DNA from: Gemmatimonadota bacterium
GTDB taxonomy: Bacteria > Latescibacterota > UBA2968 > UBA8231
Direction of reading: 5' to 3'
Assembly (NCBI GenBank): GCA_009840005.1
Contig: VXOR01000029.1
Coordinates: forward strand, 1-64,000
Length of the DNA stretch: 64,000 nucleotides
Position numbers and translations under genes: made by a program. This document shows positions 17,708 to 25,416 of this stretch, piece after piece; the stretch's first letter is position 1; every line of letters starts with the position of its first letter. Under the pieces are notes generated by a model, which did no database searches, had not been told where the DNA came from, and saw only the letters and a list, made by a program, of their open reading frames with translations.

Positions 17708-17983
17708 ATGAAACTGTCCAGCCAGATTAAGCCGATCAGTTATCTCAAAGCCCACGCCGCTGAGATCGTTCGCACACTTGGAGACCAACCAGCCCCCTTG
17801 ATCATCACCCAGAATGGCGAAGCCAAGGCGATCATGCAGGATATTGACAGCTACGAGCAGATGCAGGAAACGGTTGCGTTGCTCAAGATTCTCGCGTTGG
17901 GTAGCCGTCAGATCGAAGCAGGTCAGGTACAACCCGCCGCCGATGTCGTCGCACGGCTTCGGGAGCGGCGACGGGATCGCTGA
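17708..17983 (+). CDS. Phd/YefM-type antitoxin
   Basis: 91 residues. The N-terminus (KLSSQIKPISYLKAHAAEIV) and the following 'APLIITQNGEAKAIM' strand are typical of the Phd/YefM fold that binds DNA and neutralises a RelE/ParE or Doc toxin. ATG at 17708 is set by an excellent AAGGAGG site; a longer frame upstream has no support. The stop overlaps the toxin start (TGATG). Autoregulation through its own promoter region is expected for this family. Confidence 0.92.
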   Translation: MKLSSQIKPISYLKAHAAEIVRTLGDQPAPLIITQNGEAKAIMQDIDSYEQMQETVALLKILALGSRQIEAGQVQPAADVVARLRERRRDR

Positions 17984-18309
17984 TGGCTTTCTTGGTTCAG
18001 TTGACCGATGATGCAGCACGCGACTTGGAGGAAATTTACGATTACATCGATCAGCATGATGAGGCGGGTCGGGCGGATTATGTGCTGGAGCAGATTGAGA
18101 AGGCTTTCAGCAGCCTCTCCAAGTATCCCGAGCGCGGGAACTACCCGGCGGAACTGCTGGACATTGGGATTCGGGAATACCGCGAGATTTTCTCTAGGCC
18201 CTACCGCATCATCTATCGGGTGATAAAAAATAACGTCTATGTGTTCTTGATCGCCGATGGGCGGCGCGACATGCAGACGTTGCTACAGCGGCGTTTGCTG
18301 TGGGCATAA
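17983..18309 (+). CDS. ParE/RelE family toxin
   Basis: 108 residues. Typical features: a helical hairpin near the N-terminus (ARDLEEIYDYIDQHD), a KYPERGNYPAEL region and the C-terminal strands with 'REIFSRPYRIIYRV' and the terminal DGRRDMQTLLQRR. It resembles ParE-like gyrase poisons more than ribosome-dependent RelE, but this cannot be settled from sequence. Coupled to the antitoxin by a one-base overlap. Confidence 0.92.
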   Translation: MAFLVQLTDDAARDLEEIYDYIDQHDEAGRADYVLEQIEKAFSSLSKYPERGNYPAELLDIGIREYREIFSRPYRIIYRVIKNNVYVFLIADGRRDMQTLLQRRLLWA

Positions 18310-18382
18310 GACTCATGCTCTCCTCAAATGGGTTGTGGCCCGACTTCAATCTCGTCCTCGCACGTTTGCGCTTGGGTTTAGA

Positions 18383-19735
18383 CTACTCAGGCACAAGAGG
18401 TTCATAAGTCGCGCTCTCGACGTTCCATTTTAAGGTGACCGAGCAAGGTGGGCCGTTGCGCTGCTTGTCGATGATGATCTCGGCAAAGCCTTCGAGGCTC
18501 TCGCCATCCGACGACGTGAGCCTATACAGGTCTGGGCGATAGATGAACATCACCACGTCGGCAGCTTGCTCGATCCCCTCCGGCAAATCCGATAGATGCG
18601 GTCTCGGATCCATAAAGTTTTCCTCTATGCACGATAGCTGCACCAGTACCAGCACCGGCAGCTCCAACTCCTTGGCTAGGTCCTTTAGCCTGCGCGCAAT
18701 GTACGGGATTTCCCGCTCGCGGCTCTTCGTCCTAACATGCCCGCTCATAAGTTGGAGATAGTCAATCACGACCATGCCGATCCCGTACTCGCGCTGCAAG
18801 CGCCGCGCCTTAGACCGCGCTTCAAACACCGAGATGCCTGGTGCGTCGTCTATGTAGATCGGCGCTTGGGCTAGGCGGTCGGTATAGTGCGTCAGGCGCG
18901 TCCAGTCTTCATCGCGTAACCGCCCAGTGCGGAGCTTGTGCAAATCGACCTTGGTCTCGATGCTGAGCAGGCGCTGGACTACCTGTATCTTGGACATTTT
19001 CGGGCTAAAAATTAACACTCCGGCTCCGGCAGCCACGGCTGCGTTACGCGCCAAGGTCAGCGCTAGCGCCGTCTTACCAACGCTTGGGTACGCTGCCAGC
19101 ACGATCAGATCGCCCTTCTGAAGGCCAGAGATACAATCGTTGAGATCGATAAACCCAGTATCGAGCCCGGAGACTGTGGCGACCTTGTTATGGGCGCACT
19201 TGCTTTGTTCGATCACGTCGCCCATGACTGTTTCCAGTGGCAAAATCCCGCCTTCTATCCAGTTTTCGCCGATAGCAAAAAGGTGTTGCTCGGCGCGGGC
19301 GATTAGCTCCAATACGTCCCCGCTGACTTTGTAGGCTCGTTCAATGATGTCGCTGGCGGTCTCGATGAGTCGGCGGCTGAGTGCCTTTTCCAAGACGATC
19401 CGAGCGTGGACGTCGATATTGGCAGTGGTGTCAACCTTGGCGGCTAGCTCGTCCAGATAGACGGCTCCGCCGACGTCATCGAGTTGGTCGCGGCGTTTGA
19501 GCTCTTCGGCCAAGGTGAACTGATCAACGGCCACGCCGCGCTCGAAGAGGTCCCTTATGGCCTCGAAGATGTCGCTATGAGACGTGTTGTAAAAGCAGCT
19601 TGAGTCGAGGATTTCGATGGCATGGACGATGGCGTGCTGTTCGAGCATCATCGCCCCCAATACGGCCTGCTCGATCTCGATGGCCTGCGGCGGCATCCTT
19701 TCTAGGTGCTGGTTATCAATAGGTCCTTGGGTCAT
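18383..19735 (-). CDS. Divergent DnaB-family replicative helicase paralogue
   Basis: 450 residues with the full DnaB plan: N-terminal helical domain (EIEQAVLGAMML) and a RecA-like helicase domain (Walker A PSVGKTAL, Walker B VVIDYLQLM). Several normally strict positions are changed: the FSLEMS motif reads FSPKMS, and the LSQLSR...VE..SD..P.LSDLRESG region reads LVQLSCIEENFMD...LSDLPEG. The glutamate of the H1a-like motif and the arginine at the subunit interface may therefore be lost. This suggests a second, mobile-element or defence-linked DnaB rather than the housekeeping one. The start is ATG at 19735, 10 bases after a 31-codon mini-ORF; it lies downstream of leader copy A. Confidence 0.85.
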   Translation of the reverse strand: MTQGPIDNQHLERMPPQAIEIEQAVLGAMMLEQHAIVHAIEILDSSCFYNTSHSDIFEAIRDLFERGVAVDQFTLAEELKRRDQLDDVGGAVYLDELAAKVDTTANIDVHARIVLEKALSRRLIETASDIIERAYKVSGDVLELIARAEQHLFAIGENWIEGGILPLETVMGDVIEQSKCAHNKVATVSGLDTGFIDLNDCISGLQKGDLIVLAAYPSVGKTALALTLARNAAVAAGAGVLIFSPKMSKIQVVQRLLSIETKVDLHKLRTGRLRDEDWTRLTHYTDRLAQAPIYIDDAPGISVFEARSKARRLQREYGIGMVVIDYLQLMSGHVRTKSREREIPYIARRLKDLAKELELPVLVLVQLSCIEENFMDPRPHLSDLPEGIEQAADVVMFIYRPDLYRLTSSDGESLEGFAEIIIDKQRNGPPCSVTLKWNVESATYEPLVPE

Positions 19736-19745
19736 GGGTTCTTTT

Positions 19746-19841
19746 TTAGAGCGCCCCCCACACGCTACCGATTGTAACCTGAAAGTTTGAGGCATCGAAT
19801 TCGCCGTGCTTATCGATCCAGTGGTAGCGCGTGCGGATCAC
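19746..19841 (-). CDS. 31-residue mini-ORF coupled to the dnaB-like gene
   Basis: GTG at 19841 is preceded by a perfect AGGAGG at 5-base spacing, the best ribosome site in the neighbourhood. The frame runs 31 codons and stops 10 bases before the dnaB-like ATG. The peptide contains TRYHWIDKHGEFD and shows no known motif. It may be a leader peptide that couples translation, or a real small protein. It is too short to judge by codon use. Confidence 0.5.
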   Translation of the reverse strand: MIRTRYHWIDKHGEFDASNFQVTIGSVWGAL

Positions 19842-19892
19842 GATGTCCTCCTGTGGGTTTAGATGAGTTGTCTTACTCAACATTCGCCCACA

Positions 19893-19930
19893 GGTGCGAC
19901 AGATCGAGTCGCAGGTGGAAATTTTTTGTG
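19893..19930 (-). promoter_or_regulatory. Leader palindrome, copy A (upstream of mini-ORF and dnaB-like gene)
   Basis: On the minus strand: an A-rich stretch, then TGCGAC-TCGATCT-GTCGCA, then CCTG. The palindrome has 6-bp arms and a 7-base spacer and lies about 50 bases before the mini-ORF start. Copies B, C and D (20380, 23803, 25504) have the same order and orientation relative to the gene they precede. Confidence 0.65.
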
Positions 19931-20015
19931 GGTAGCAATTTTTTTAGGATAGCCCGGCCAACCGCGCTTGCGGCGTGACCGAGAGGCTACTGGACGAGAA
20001 AGAGGCCGTGCTCGT

Positions 20016-20282
20016 CTATGGCGTTAGGGGTTCTTGTAACAGTAGGACCGCTGAACGAGACGACAGAATTCCAGTGTTGTCATAGCACCGGAGTGCTGCC
20101 TCGGTCCGCTGATCGTGGGACCAAGTCTCTCCGTCGATATCGGAGATGACCTGACTGACAGAAACATCCTCGTAGCCCAAGTCCTTCAATGCCAAGGCCA
20201 ATGGGCACTCAGATGGCGAACCTTGAACGCCTTGTGCGAAATGACGGTCTGATATCGCCACGCGCATCGTCTTCGTTTTCAT
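20016..20282 (-). CDS. Small protein of unknown function, copy 1 (CPLALA motif)
   Basis: 88 residues from ATG at 20282 (an in-frame ATG at 20348 would add 22 residues, also conserved in the paralogue but without a ribosome site). The core 'SPSECPLALALKDLG' is followed by two predicted strands and a short helix. The pattern CP-hydrophobic-ALA after a short strand recalls small proteins common in phages and other mobile DNA, none with an established role; that is a memory-based comparison. A paralogue with about 80% identity over the first 70 residues lies at 25141-25416. Both are preceded by the leader palindrome, here copy B. Confidence 0.65.
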   Translation of the reverse strand: MKTKTMRVAISDRHFAQGVQGSPSECPLALALKDLGYEDVSVSQVISDIDGETWSHDQRTEAALRCYDNTGILSSRSAVLLLQEPLTP

Positions 20283-20416
20283 TTTATCTCTCTTTTCTCC
20301 AAACGATCCCGTTGCTTTTCTCGAAACTTGTTCACCTTCTGTCGCCATCCCGAGAACCGATGGATAAATTTACCCAGAAGGTGCGACAGGTCGCGTCGCA
20401 GGCAGGATATTTTTTA
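20048..20416. repeat. 369-bp direct repeat, unit 1 (second unit at 25182-25550)
   Basis: The two stretches align without large gaps and are roughly 85-90% identical by eye. They contain the small CPLALA gene and its leader palindrome. The flanks are unrelated, so the gene and its leader were duplicated as one cassette. Confidence 0.8.
20380..20416 (-). promoter_or_regulatory. Leader palindrome, copy B
   Basis: Minus strand: GTAAAAAATATCC, then TGCGAC-GCGACCT-GTCGCA, then CCTTCTGGGTAAATT. About 100 bases before the small CPLALA gene and downstream of the PD-(D/E)XK gene. Confidence 0.7.
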
Positions 20417-20482
20417 CGGGGGAATGTCTCCTCCTTTTTGCATTTTGCGGCAGGAGACAATCAGGTCGAATGCTAGCGCGAA

Positions 20483-21541
20483 CTAACTGACGATCCCCTG
20501 TTCAGTTAGGCGCGTCGCAACTTTTTGCAGCAACTCCTCCAAGCGACGTAGGCGCTCGATAGTGGCGTCCATATCCAAGACGCCGTTGCGGTCAACGGCA
20601 AACCAAGGTCCTTGTTCATCAAACGTGACGTTTGCAACCGCTGCAGCACCGCCGCCTCTGAAAGTGCCCGCCTTTTCGATACGGATGTCGTCAGAATCCT
20701 CCTCGTTCAAAGCATCAAGAACTTGGTACATGAACGGGGCACGAACTTTGTCCACGGCAGTACCGCTTCCAAGCCGGACGGTCAAACGCTTTGCGTCGTG
20801 GATCTGCATATAGAGTGTAGCGTACCCATTCTCGGTTTCGATATCCTCTAAGCCCAACCAACAGGCGAGGAATCCTCCAGCCGGATTTGCAATATAATCC
20901 CAAGCACAATAACCGTCCCACCTGTGTTCTAGATCGGCATAGAAGCCCTCCCATTGTGTCCACTCCCACTTGTCGTAGCTCGCAGATTTCCACCTGTTTG
21001 TCTCGTCCTCCCAACCTTGGAGATGGATACGAAAATCGTCCACGATGACATTTCCCGTATCTTGAAATCTGTTCAGAATATCGAGAAGGTCGCGACGCAT
21101 AAAGCGGCCGCATTTGTCCTTGTCTGGAAGGCTAGCTTTCGACTCGTTTCCCGTCTTGAGATATACCGCAACTAAACGATCACGATCATATTGGCCGCTG
21201 TACTTCTCCCTTGCGGTCTCTATATAGCCTTCAATCTGGTTCGGGCCCTCTTGGGCACTCACCTTGTCTTCGATGATCAAGAGGATGCCACGCTCACCAG
21301 CGTTGATCAGCACGACAATGTCAATTCGGTAGACTTGGGTCCCGATGCAAAGTGTTTCGATCTGTGGAAGATCCACTTCTTGCGTCTGAAGGAGTGAACG
21401 CAATAATTCGCTGCCGAGGGTGTGGAGACGTGGATGTGATTCGCGGTATGCAGGGTCAGCCCATGCCAAGAGGTATGCAATGGTAGCGTCCTGTGCGAGT
21501 TCCTTTGTTGCGAATCCGTACAGATTAGGGGTGATCGTCAT
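20483..21541 (-). CDS. PD-(D/E)XK nuclease superfamily protein
   Basis: 352 residues. The N-terminal TKELAQDATIAYLLAWADP and the following 'YRIDIVVLI ... ILLIIEDKV' give the pattern of a PD-(D/E)XK core (Asp, then Glu-x-Lys near residue 95), as in the PDDEXK_4-like group. A downstream 'GYIE' helix also fits. The C-terminal 200 residues are not recognised. ATG at 21541 has AAGGAG at good spacing. It lies 78 bases after the two-AAA ATPase gene on the same strand and is probably in its operon. Nuclease activity is inferred from motif only; such proteins frequently belong to defence islands. Confidence 0.7.
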   Translation of the reverse strand: MTITPNLYGFATKELAQDATIAYLLAWADPAYRESHPRLHTLGSELLRSLLQTQEVDLPQIETLCIGTQVYRIDIVVLINAGERGILLIIEDKVSAQEGPNQIEGYIETAREKYSGQYDRDRLVAVYLKTGNESKASLPDKDKCGRFMRRDLLDILNRFQDTGNVIVDDFRIHLQGWEDETNRWKSASYDKWEWTQWEGFYADLEHRWDGYCAWDYIANPAGGFLACWLGLEDIETENGYATLYMQIHDAKRLTVRLGSGTAVDKVRAPFMYQVLDALNEEDSDDIRIEKAGTFRGGGAAAVANVTFDEQGPWFAVDRNGVLDMDATIERLRRLEELLQKVATRLTEQGIVS

Positions 21542-21619
21542 GCGAATCTCCTTTTCTGTGAGATGAATAAAAGAAAACGACACCAATAAGTTGATACTTA
21601 TCAAAGGTAAACACTTAGA

Positions 21620-23689
21620 TCAAAAGCCCATCTTGCGCGAATAGTTCGGCTTGACCTCGCACTCGGCGCGCAGCAATTCGGCGAGAGCCTTCGCGTCTTG
21701 CAGGTGGTCAAGGATTTCGGCTTTGCGGCGGACTACGGCAAAATCGCCGGGGGTCAGGGTGGTGAGGTCGCCGATTTCGGGCGGTGCTTCGAGGGCGAAA
21801 TAGGTGTGGAACGCCGCTTGTGACTGGTCGGAGGTGAGATAATCGAGCGCGATTTTGAAGGTGAAGCGGCGCAAGGTGGCCGGGTCGAGGTTTTCGCCGA
21901 AGTTGGTCGTACATGCGAACGGCAGGGGGTGGCTCTCCATCCAAGTCAGCATTTCGTTGACTTGGATGACCTCCCAAGAGCGCACGGCACCCCGGCGGTC
22001 AGCGAGCAGGGAGTCGGCTTCATCGAAGACGAGGATGGAGCCTTCGGCGCGTGCTTCGGCGAAGGCGGCGGCGATCTGCTTTTCGGTTTGGCCGACCCAC
22101 ATGGACATTAGGTCGGAGGCCCGCTTTTGGGTGACCGGAAGGCCGAGGCGGTCGGCTAGGTAGCGGACGAATGCGCTCTTGCCGGTGCCGGGCGGACCTT
22201 GCAGACAGAGGGAAAAATGCTTGCTGCCGCTTTTTACGAGGCGATCTGCGAATCCGACCGGGTCGATGTCGGCTCGGACTAGGGCGAGGTCGAATCGCTC
22301 GGGAGGCCCCTGATTTGCGGGGGGCTTCTCGCCCGAAATCACCCGGGATAAGCTGCGCACGCCGAGGCGCACCGTGGTGAGGTCGCCACCGCAGAAGCGA
22401 GCGCCCGCAATGGCGCTGGACGCCACGCCCGGCGTTACGTCGAACTCTTGGGCGAGGGCCTTGGCGTTTTCGGCGGTCGCGTCGATGTGGTGCCGCGCTA
22501 ACTCCCGCTCCCAGATGTGCGCCCGCACTTTGGGCGGTGGTTGGCGCAGCTCTAGGGCAAAGGTCATGCGGCGCAGGAGGGCGTGGCAGGTGTCGTGGGC
22601 GGAGTTTGAGGTCCACAGCGTTGGTACTGGCGTGCGTTCGAGCAGCCGGTTTAGGAACACCTTGGAGCCGCCGGACCGGAGAGGGGAATAGCGGGGAAAA
22701 GAAAAGAGCGGCCAGCTTGGGTCGGAGAGCACATCCTCCATCTCGTCAAAGAGCAGAATGGACGCCCGGCCCGGCGCGACTAGGTACTGGGCGAGTCGCA
22801 GTGCTTGGAGCCGCTCGGGGCGTTCGGTTTCGTGGCCTCGCTCGTCCTCTTCACCGACGCTGTAGAGATTCATCCCCAGCCGGGCGGCCAGCGTCTTGCA
22901 AAACTCGGTCTTGCCGGTGCCCGGCGGGCCATACACCAAGATGTTCACGCCCGGTGCGCCGGATTGCAGGGCACCCTTGACCAACTTTTCGATGTGGTCG
23001 CGCTCCTCTGCTACGTGGTCGAAATCTGCCCACTCCAGCTCGCCCGGGGTGGCTGCGTCGAGCAGCAGGCTGCATACGTCGAGAGCGCTGTCGTCTGGGG
23101 CAGAGGCCAGCCGAAGCAGTCGCTTGACGATCTCGATATCGCCGTCGTTATCGACGCACGCAAGCCCGGATTTCACGAGCGGCGCATCGGCCGCGAAGCG
23201 GGCGCGGAATGCACTATCCACTAAGCCGAGCAGGCAGGGTAGGAGGGGGTGCATGATGTTAAAGAAGCGCTGTCTGAGGTAGCGACGGCCAGACTCTAAA
23301 GAATCGCTCAGATCGGCAAAGACCGGGTGTGTTTCGCAGCGAAACCAAAGCTCTATGAGCGCGAGGTCCGCCGGCGCGAGGTCCATTTCCCGCCCAAGCC
23401 GCTGGAGCCGTTGCGCTATGCGGTCTTTCCGCGCTCTTTTGCGGGCGGCTGCGTATTCTTTTTCGATGATTTCCCGCAGGCTCTTCCACTCCCGGACGGA
23501 TAGTTTCCTTTCGCGGCGTCTGATCTCTCGCTGTTTGCTCAGTGCTTCGTTCTCGTCATCGAGCGCGAGGATGTCGCTGTTTTCGGCGACCCACTCGGCT
23601 AGTGCCTCCTGTTGGGAGGTGTGGTGGAAGCGCGAGGCGGCGTTGGAGAGATAAGAGAAAATAAGCTGTCGTTCGTAGGTGTTGAGCAT
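21620..23689 (-). CDS. Tandem AAA+ ATPase with N-terminal helical domain
   Basis: 690 residues from ATG at 23689, fixed by AGGAGG. The first 230 residues are helical and rich in Arg/Lys/Glu (about 50-90 probably coiled coil). Two AAA+ modules follow: Walker A GPPGTGKTE with Walker B LLFDEMEDV, and GPPGTGKSA with Walker B ILVFDEADSL. Both have C-terminal arginines (MTFAL, 'LRRFTFKI') expected at the interface. Architecture resembles a two-ring remodelling ATPase of the Cdc48/SpoVK kind, but no known subfamily is evident. It is followed by the PD-(D/E)XK gene and preceded by leader copy C. An upstream in-frame extension from TTG at 23749 would add a CEQC motif but lacks a ribosome site. Confidence 0.8.
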   Translation of the reverse strand: MLNTYERQLIFSYLSNAASRFHHTSQQEALAEWVAENSDILALDDENEALSKQREIRRRERKLSVREWKSLREIIEKEYAAARKRARKDRIAQRLQRLGREMDLAPADLALIELWFRCETHPVFADLSDSLESGRRYLRQRFFNIMHPLLPCLLGLVDSAFRARFAADAPLVKSGLACVDNDGDIEIVKRLLRLASAPDDSALDVCSLLLDAATPGELEWADFDHVAEERDHIEKLVKGALQSGAPGVNILVYGPPGTGKTEFCKTLAARLGMNLYSVGEEDERGHETERPERLQALRLAQYLVAPGRASILLFDEMEDVLSDPSWPLFSFPRYSPLRSGGSKVFLNRLLERTPVPTLWTSNSAHDTCHALLRRMTFALELRQPPPKVRAHIWERELARHHIDATAENAKALAQEFDVTPGVASSAIAGARFCGGDLTTVRLGVRSLSRVISGEKPPANQGPPERFDLALVRADIDPVGFADRLVKSGSKHFSLCLQGPPGTGKSAFVRYLADRLGLPVTQKRASDLMSMWVGQTEKQIAAAFAEARAEGSILVFDEADSLLADRRGAVRSWEVIQVNEMLTWMESHPLPFACTTNFGENLDPATLRRFTFKIALDYLTSDQSQAAFHTYFALEAPPEIGDLTTLTPGDFAVVRRKAEILDHLQDAKALAELLRAECEVKPNYSRKMGF

Positions 23690-23802
23690 AGTTTCCTCCT
23701 CAATATGAAGTGGAACGTCAAAATCTCTAGCGCACTGTTCACAATGCAAAATGTGTGAATACTGCGTATGGCAGGAGCAGACTGAAATTGTATATAGGAA
23801 AC

Positions 23803-23860
23803 TTACCTAGAGGGTGCGACAGATCGCGTCGCAGGTAGGTCGCAGGTAGGAATTTTTTAT
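23803..23860 (-). promoter_or_regulatory. Leader palindrome, copy C (with partial duplication)
   Basis: Minus strand: ATAAAAAATTCC, an extra half-unit CTACCTGCGAC, then TGCGAC-GCGATCT-GTCGCA and CCCTCTAGGTAAG. It stands about 115 bases before the tandem AAA gene. The remaining space to 24030 contains an antitoxin relic and a GATCAATTGA repeat (two units). Confidence 0.7.
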
Positions 23861-23893
23861 AAAAGGATCAATTGAAGATCAATTGAGAAACCC

Positions 23894-23956
23894 ATGAAGC
23901 GGACGAACATTCCACAAACCGATTCGATTCAAGAGCTTGCTCATTCTAGCGAATGA
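23894..23956 (+). pseudogene. N-terminal relic of a CopG/BrnA-like antitoxin
   Basis: A 20-codon frame whose start (NIPQTDSIQELA) matches the opening of a widespread small antitoxin family that normally continues with a FWDTHD-type block. Here the frame ends shortly after. It is followed by a 22-base repeat (23952-23973) also found at 8259-8280. Probably a leftover of a toxin-antitoxin module replaced by the one at 24031. Confidence 0.4.
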
Positions 23957-24030
23957 TTTAGGATTGCTATATGGATGCGTTATATTTTTACAATATGAAA
24001 TGAATGCACTTTTTTCGCAGGAGGTTTGAT

Positions 24031-24288
24031 ATGACCCAGCTTACGGTTCGAGGAATTGACCCACACCTGCACGACGCGCTCAAGCGGGAAGCGCAGAGGC
24101 AGGGCCAGAGCGTGAACAGATACGTGCTCGATTTGCTTCGCGAAGCACTGGAACTGAACGCCTCCCCGGCCAATCGCGAATACGACGACCTCGACCATCT
24201 CGCAGGCACCTGGACAGAAGAAGAAGCCGCGGCGTTCAATGCACACCTTCGGCGCCAGCGCCAGATCGACGAGGCACTCTGGTCGTGA
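24031..24288 (+). CDS. FitA/VapB-type ribbon-helix-helix antitoxin
   Basis: 85 residues. The N-terminal 'QLTVRGIDPHLHDALKREA' and 'SVNRYVLDLLREAL' form a ribbon-helix-helix DNA-binding domain; the rest binds the toxin. ATG at 24031 is chosen by GCAGGAGG upstream. The stop overlaps the GTG start of the PIN toxin. Autoregulation is typical. Confidence 0.88.
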   Translation: MTQLTVRGIDPHLHDALKREAQRQGQSVNRYVLDLLREALELNASPANREYDDLDHLAGTWTEEEAAAFNAHLRRQRQIDEALWS

Positions 24289-24677
24289 AATTGATGCTCG
24301 ACACCTCAGCCTATTCCGCGTTCAAACGCAGTCATCTTGGAGTGATAGTCGCTATTCGTCAAGCAGATGAAATCCTACTGCCATCGACCGTACACGGCGA
24401 ACTGCTCGCAGGCTTTGAAACGGGGTCTCGCACGGAAGAGAACCGGGGGTCTCTGAATGAATTTTTGCAAAGCCCGCGCGTCAAACTCGTGCCCGCAGGC
24501 ACGGAAACGGCAGAGCACTATGCGCGCATCTATGCTTACCTGCGGTCTCAAGGCCTTCCGATCCCGACCAACGATCTCTGGATTGCGGCTTCAGCCATGG
24601 AGCACAGCGCCGAATTGGTGACCTTTGACGAACATTTCACACACGTAGAGCAAATCATCGTACGCTTCATCGAATGA
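24285..24677 (+). CDS. VapC-type PIN-domain ribonuclease toxin
   Basis: 130 residues. Acidic PIN residues are visible: MLDTSAYSAF near residue 6, HGELLAGFE near 40 (Glu), and 'TNDLWIAASAM' near 98, with a final FDEHF. It probably cleaves RNA until held by the upstream antitoxin, which it overlaps by 4 bases. GTG start. Confidence 0.92.
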   Translation: MKLMLDTSAYSAFKRSHLGVIVAIRQADEILLPSTVHGELLAGFETGSRTEENRGSLNEFLQSPRVKLVPAGTETAEHYARIYAYLRSQGLPIPTNDLWIAASAMEHSAELVTFDEHFTHVEQIIVRFIE

Positions 24678-24723
24678 TCGCTTCAACCCCATAGCATGGC
24701 ACGACGTCATTAGAGCGTCCGAG

Positions 24724-25122
24724 ATGCAGCCAAGAGACCGAATTGCCACCAAACGAATGAAAGGTGGAGGCCACACCGGTATTCGCATCCTTCATCTCGG
24801 AATTGAGCGCACGCTGCTGGATGGCCTCTCTATGCCACAGTACTGCGGCGACTTCGCCAAGGTGCTCCACGCCTTCGAGATTGGAATGGCTCAACTGGAT
24901 ATTGAACGGATCACCGAGTATGCCCTGCGGCTAGACGCGGCGACTGCCAAGCGCCTAGGGTGGGTTCTCGAATCCAAGGAGGTCAATCCCTCCCAAGTTG
25001 ACCGCCTGACCGCACTTCCGATCAAGGGCTATCGGAAGCTCGATTCTGCTGGACCGAAAAAGGGCCGTTACAATAGTCGCTGGATGGTCCAGGAGAATCT
25101 GCCGGGAAGGATCGGCGCATGA
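24724..25122 (+). pseudogene. Truncated AbiEi-type antitoxin (C-terminal part)
   Basis: The 132-codon frame from 24724 reads as the C-terminal domain of a type IV AbiEi-like antitoxin or transcription factor: 'ERTLLDGLSMPQYCGDFAKV', 'RLDAATAKRLGWVLES' and 'LPIKGYRKLD..GPKKGRYNSRW'. The N-terminal winged-helix half that should come first is missing; 24678-24723 has no room for it. No AbiEii nucleotidyltransferase partner follows. The fragment ends just before the second small CPLALA gene and is probably a relic. Confidence 0.7.
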
Positions 25123-25140
25123 CGATCCGTAGCCGACGTT

Positions 25141-25416
25141 TCACTTTTCGACTCCTTGCAGACTTCTGTGCCAAACCAACACCACTGAACGAGGCGACAG
25201 GATTCCAGTGCTGTCATAGTGCTCAAGTGTCGCCTCGGTCCGCTGATTGTGGACCCAAGTCTCTCCGTCGATATCGGAGCCGACCCTACTGACAGAAACA
25301 TCCTCATAGCCCAAGTCCTTCAATGCCAAGGCCAACGGGCACTCAGACGGCGAATCTTGAACGCCTTGTGCGAAATGACGGTCTGATATCGCTACGCGTA
25401 TCGTCTTCGTTTTCAT
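25141..25416 (-). CDS. Small protein of unknown function, copy 2 (CPLALA motif)
   Basis: 91 residues from ATG at 25416 (in-frame ATG at 25482 also possible). Closely similar to the 20016-20282 product through 'SPSECPLALALKDLGYEDVSV' and 'DIDGETW', but the C-terminal 15 residues differ. The DNA around it is the second unit of the 369-bp direct repeat. It is preceded by leader copy D. Convergent with the AbiEi relic. Function unknown. Confidence 0.65.
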   Translation of the reverse strand: MKTKTIRVAISDRHFAQGVQDSPSECPLALALKDLGYEDVSVSRVGSDIDGETWVHNQRTEATLEHYDSTGILSPRSVVLVWHRSLQGVEK

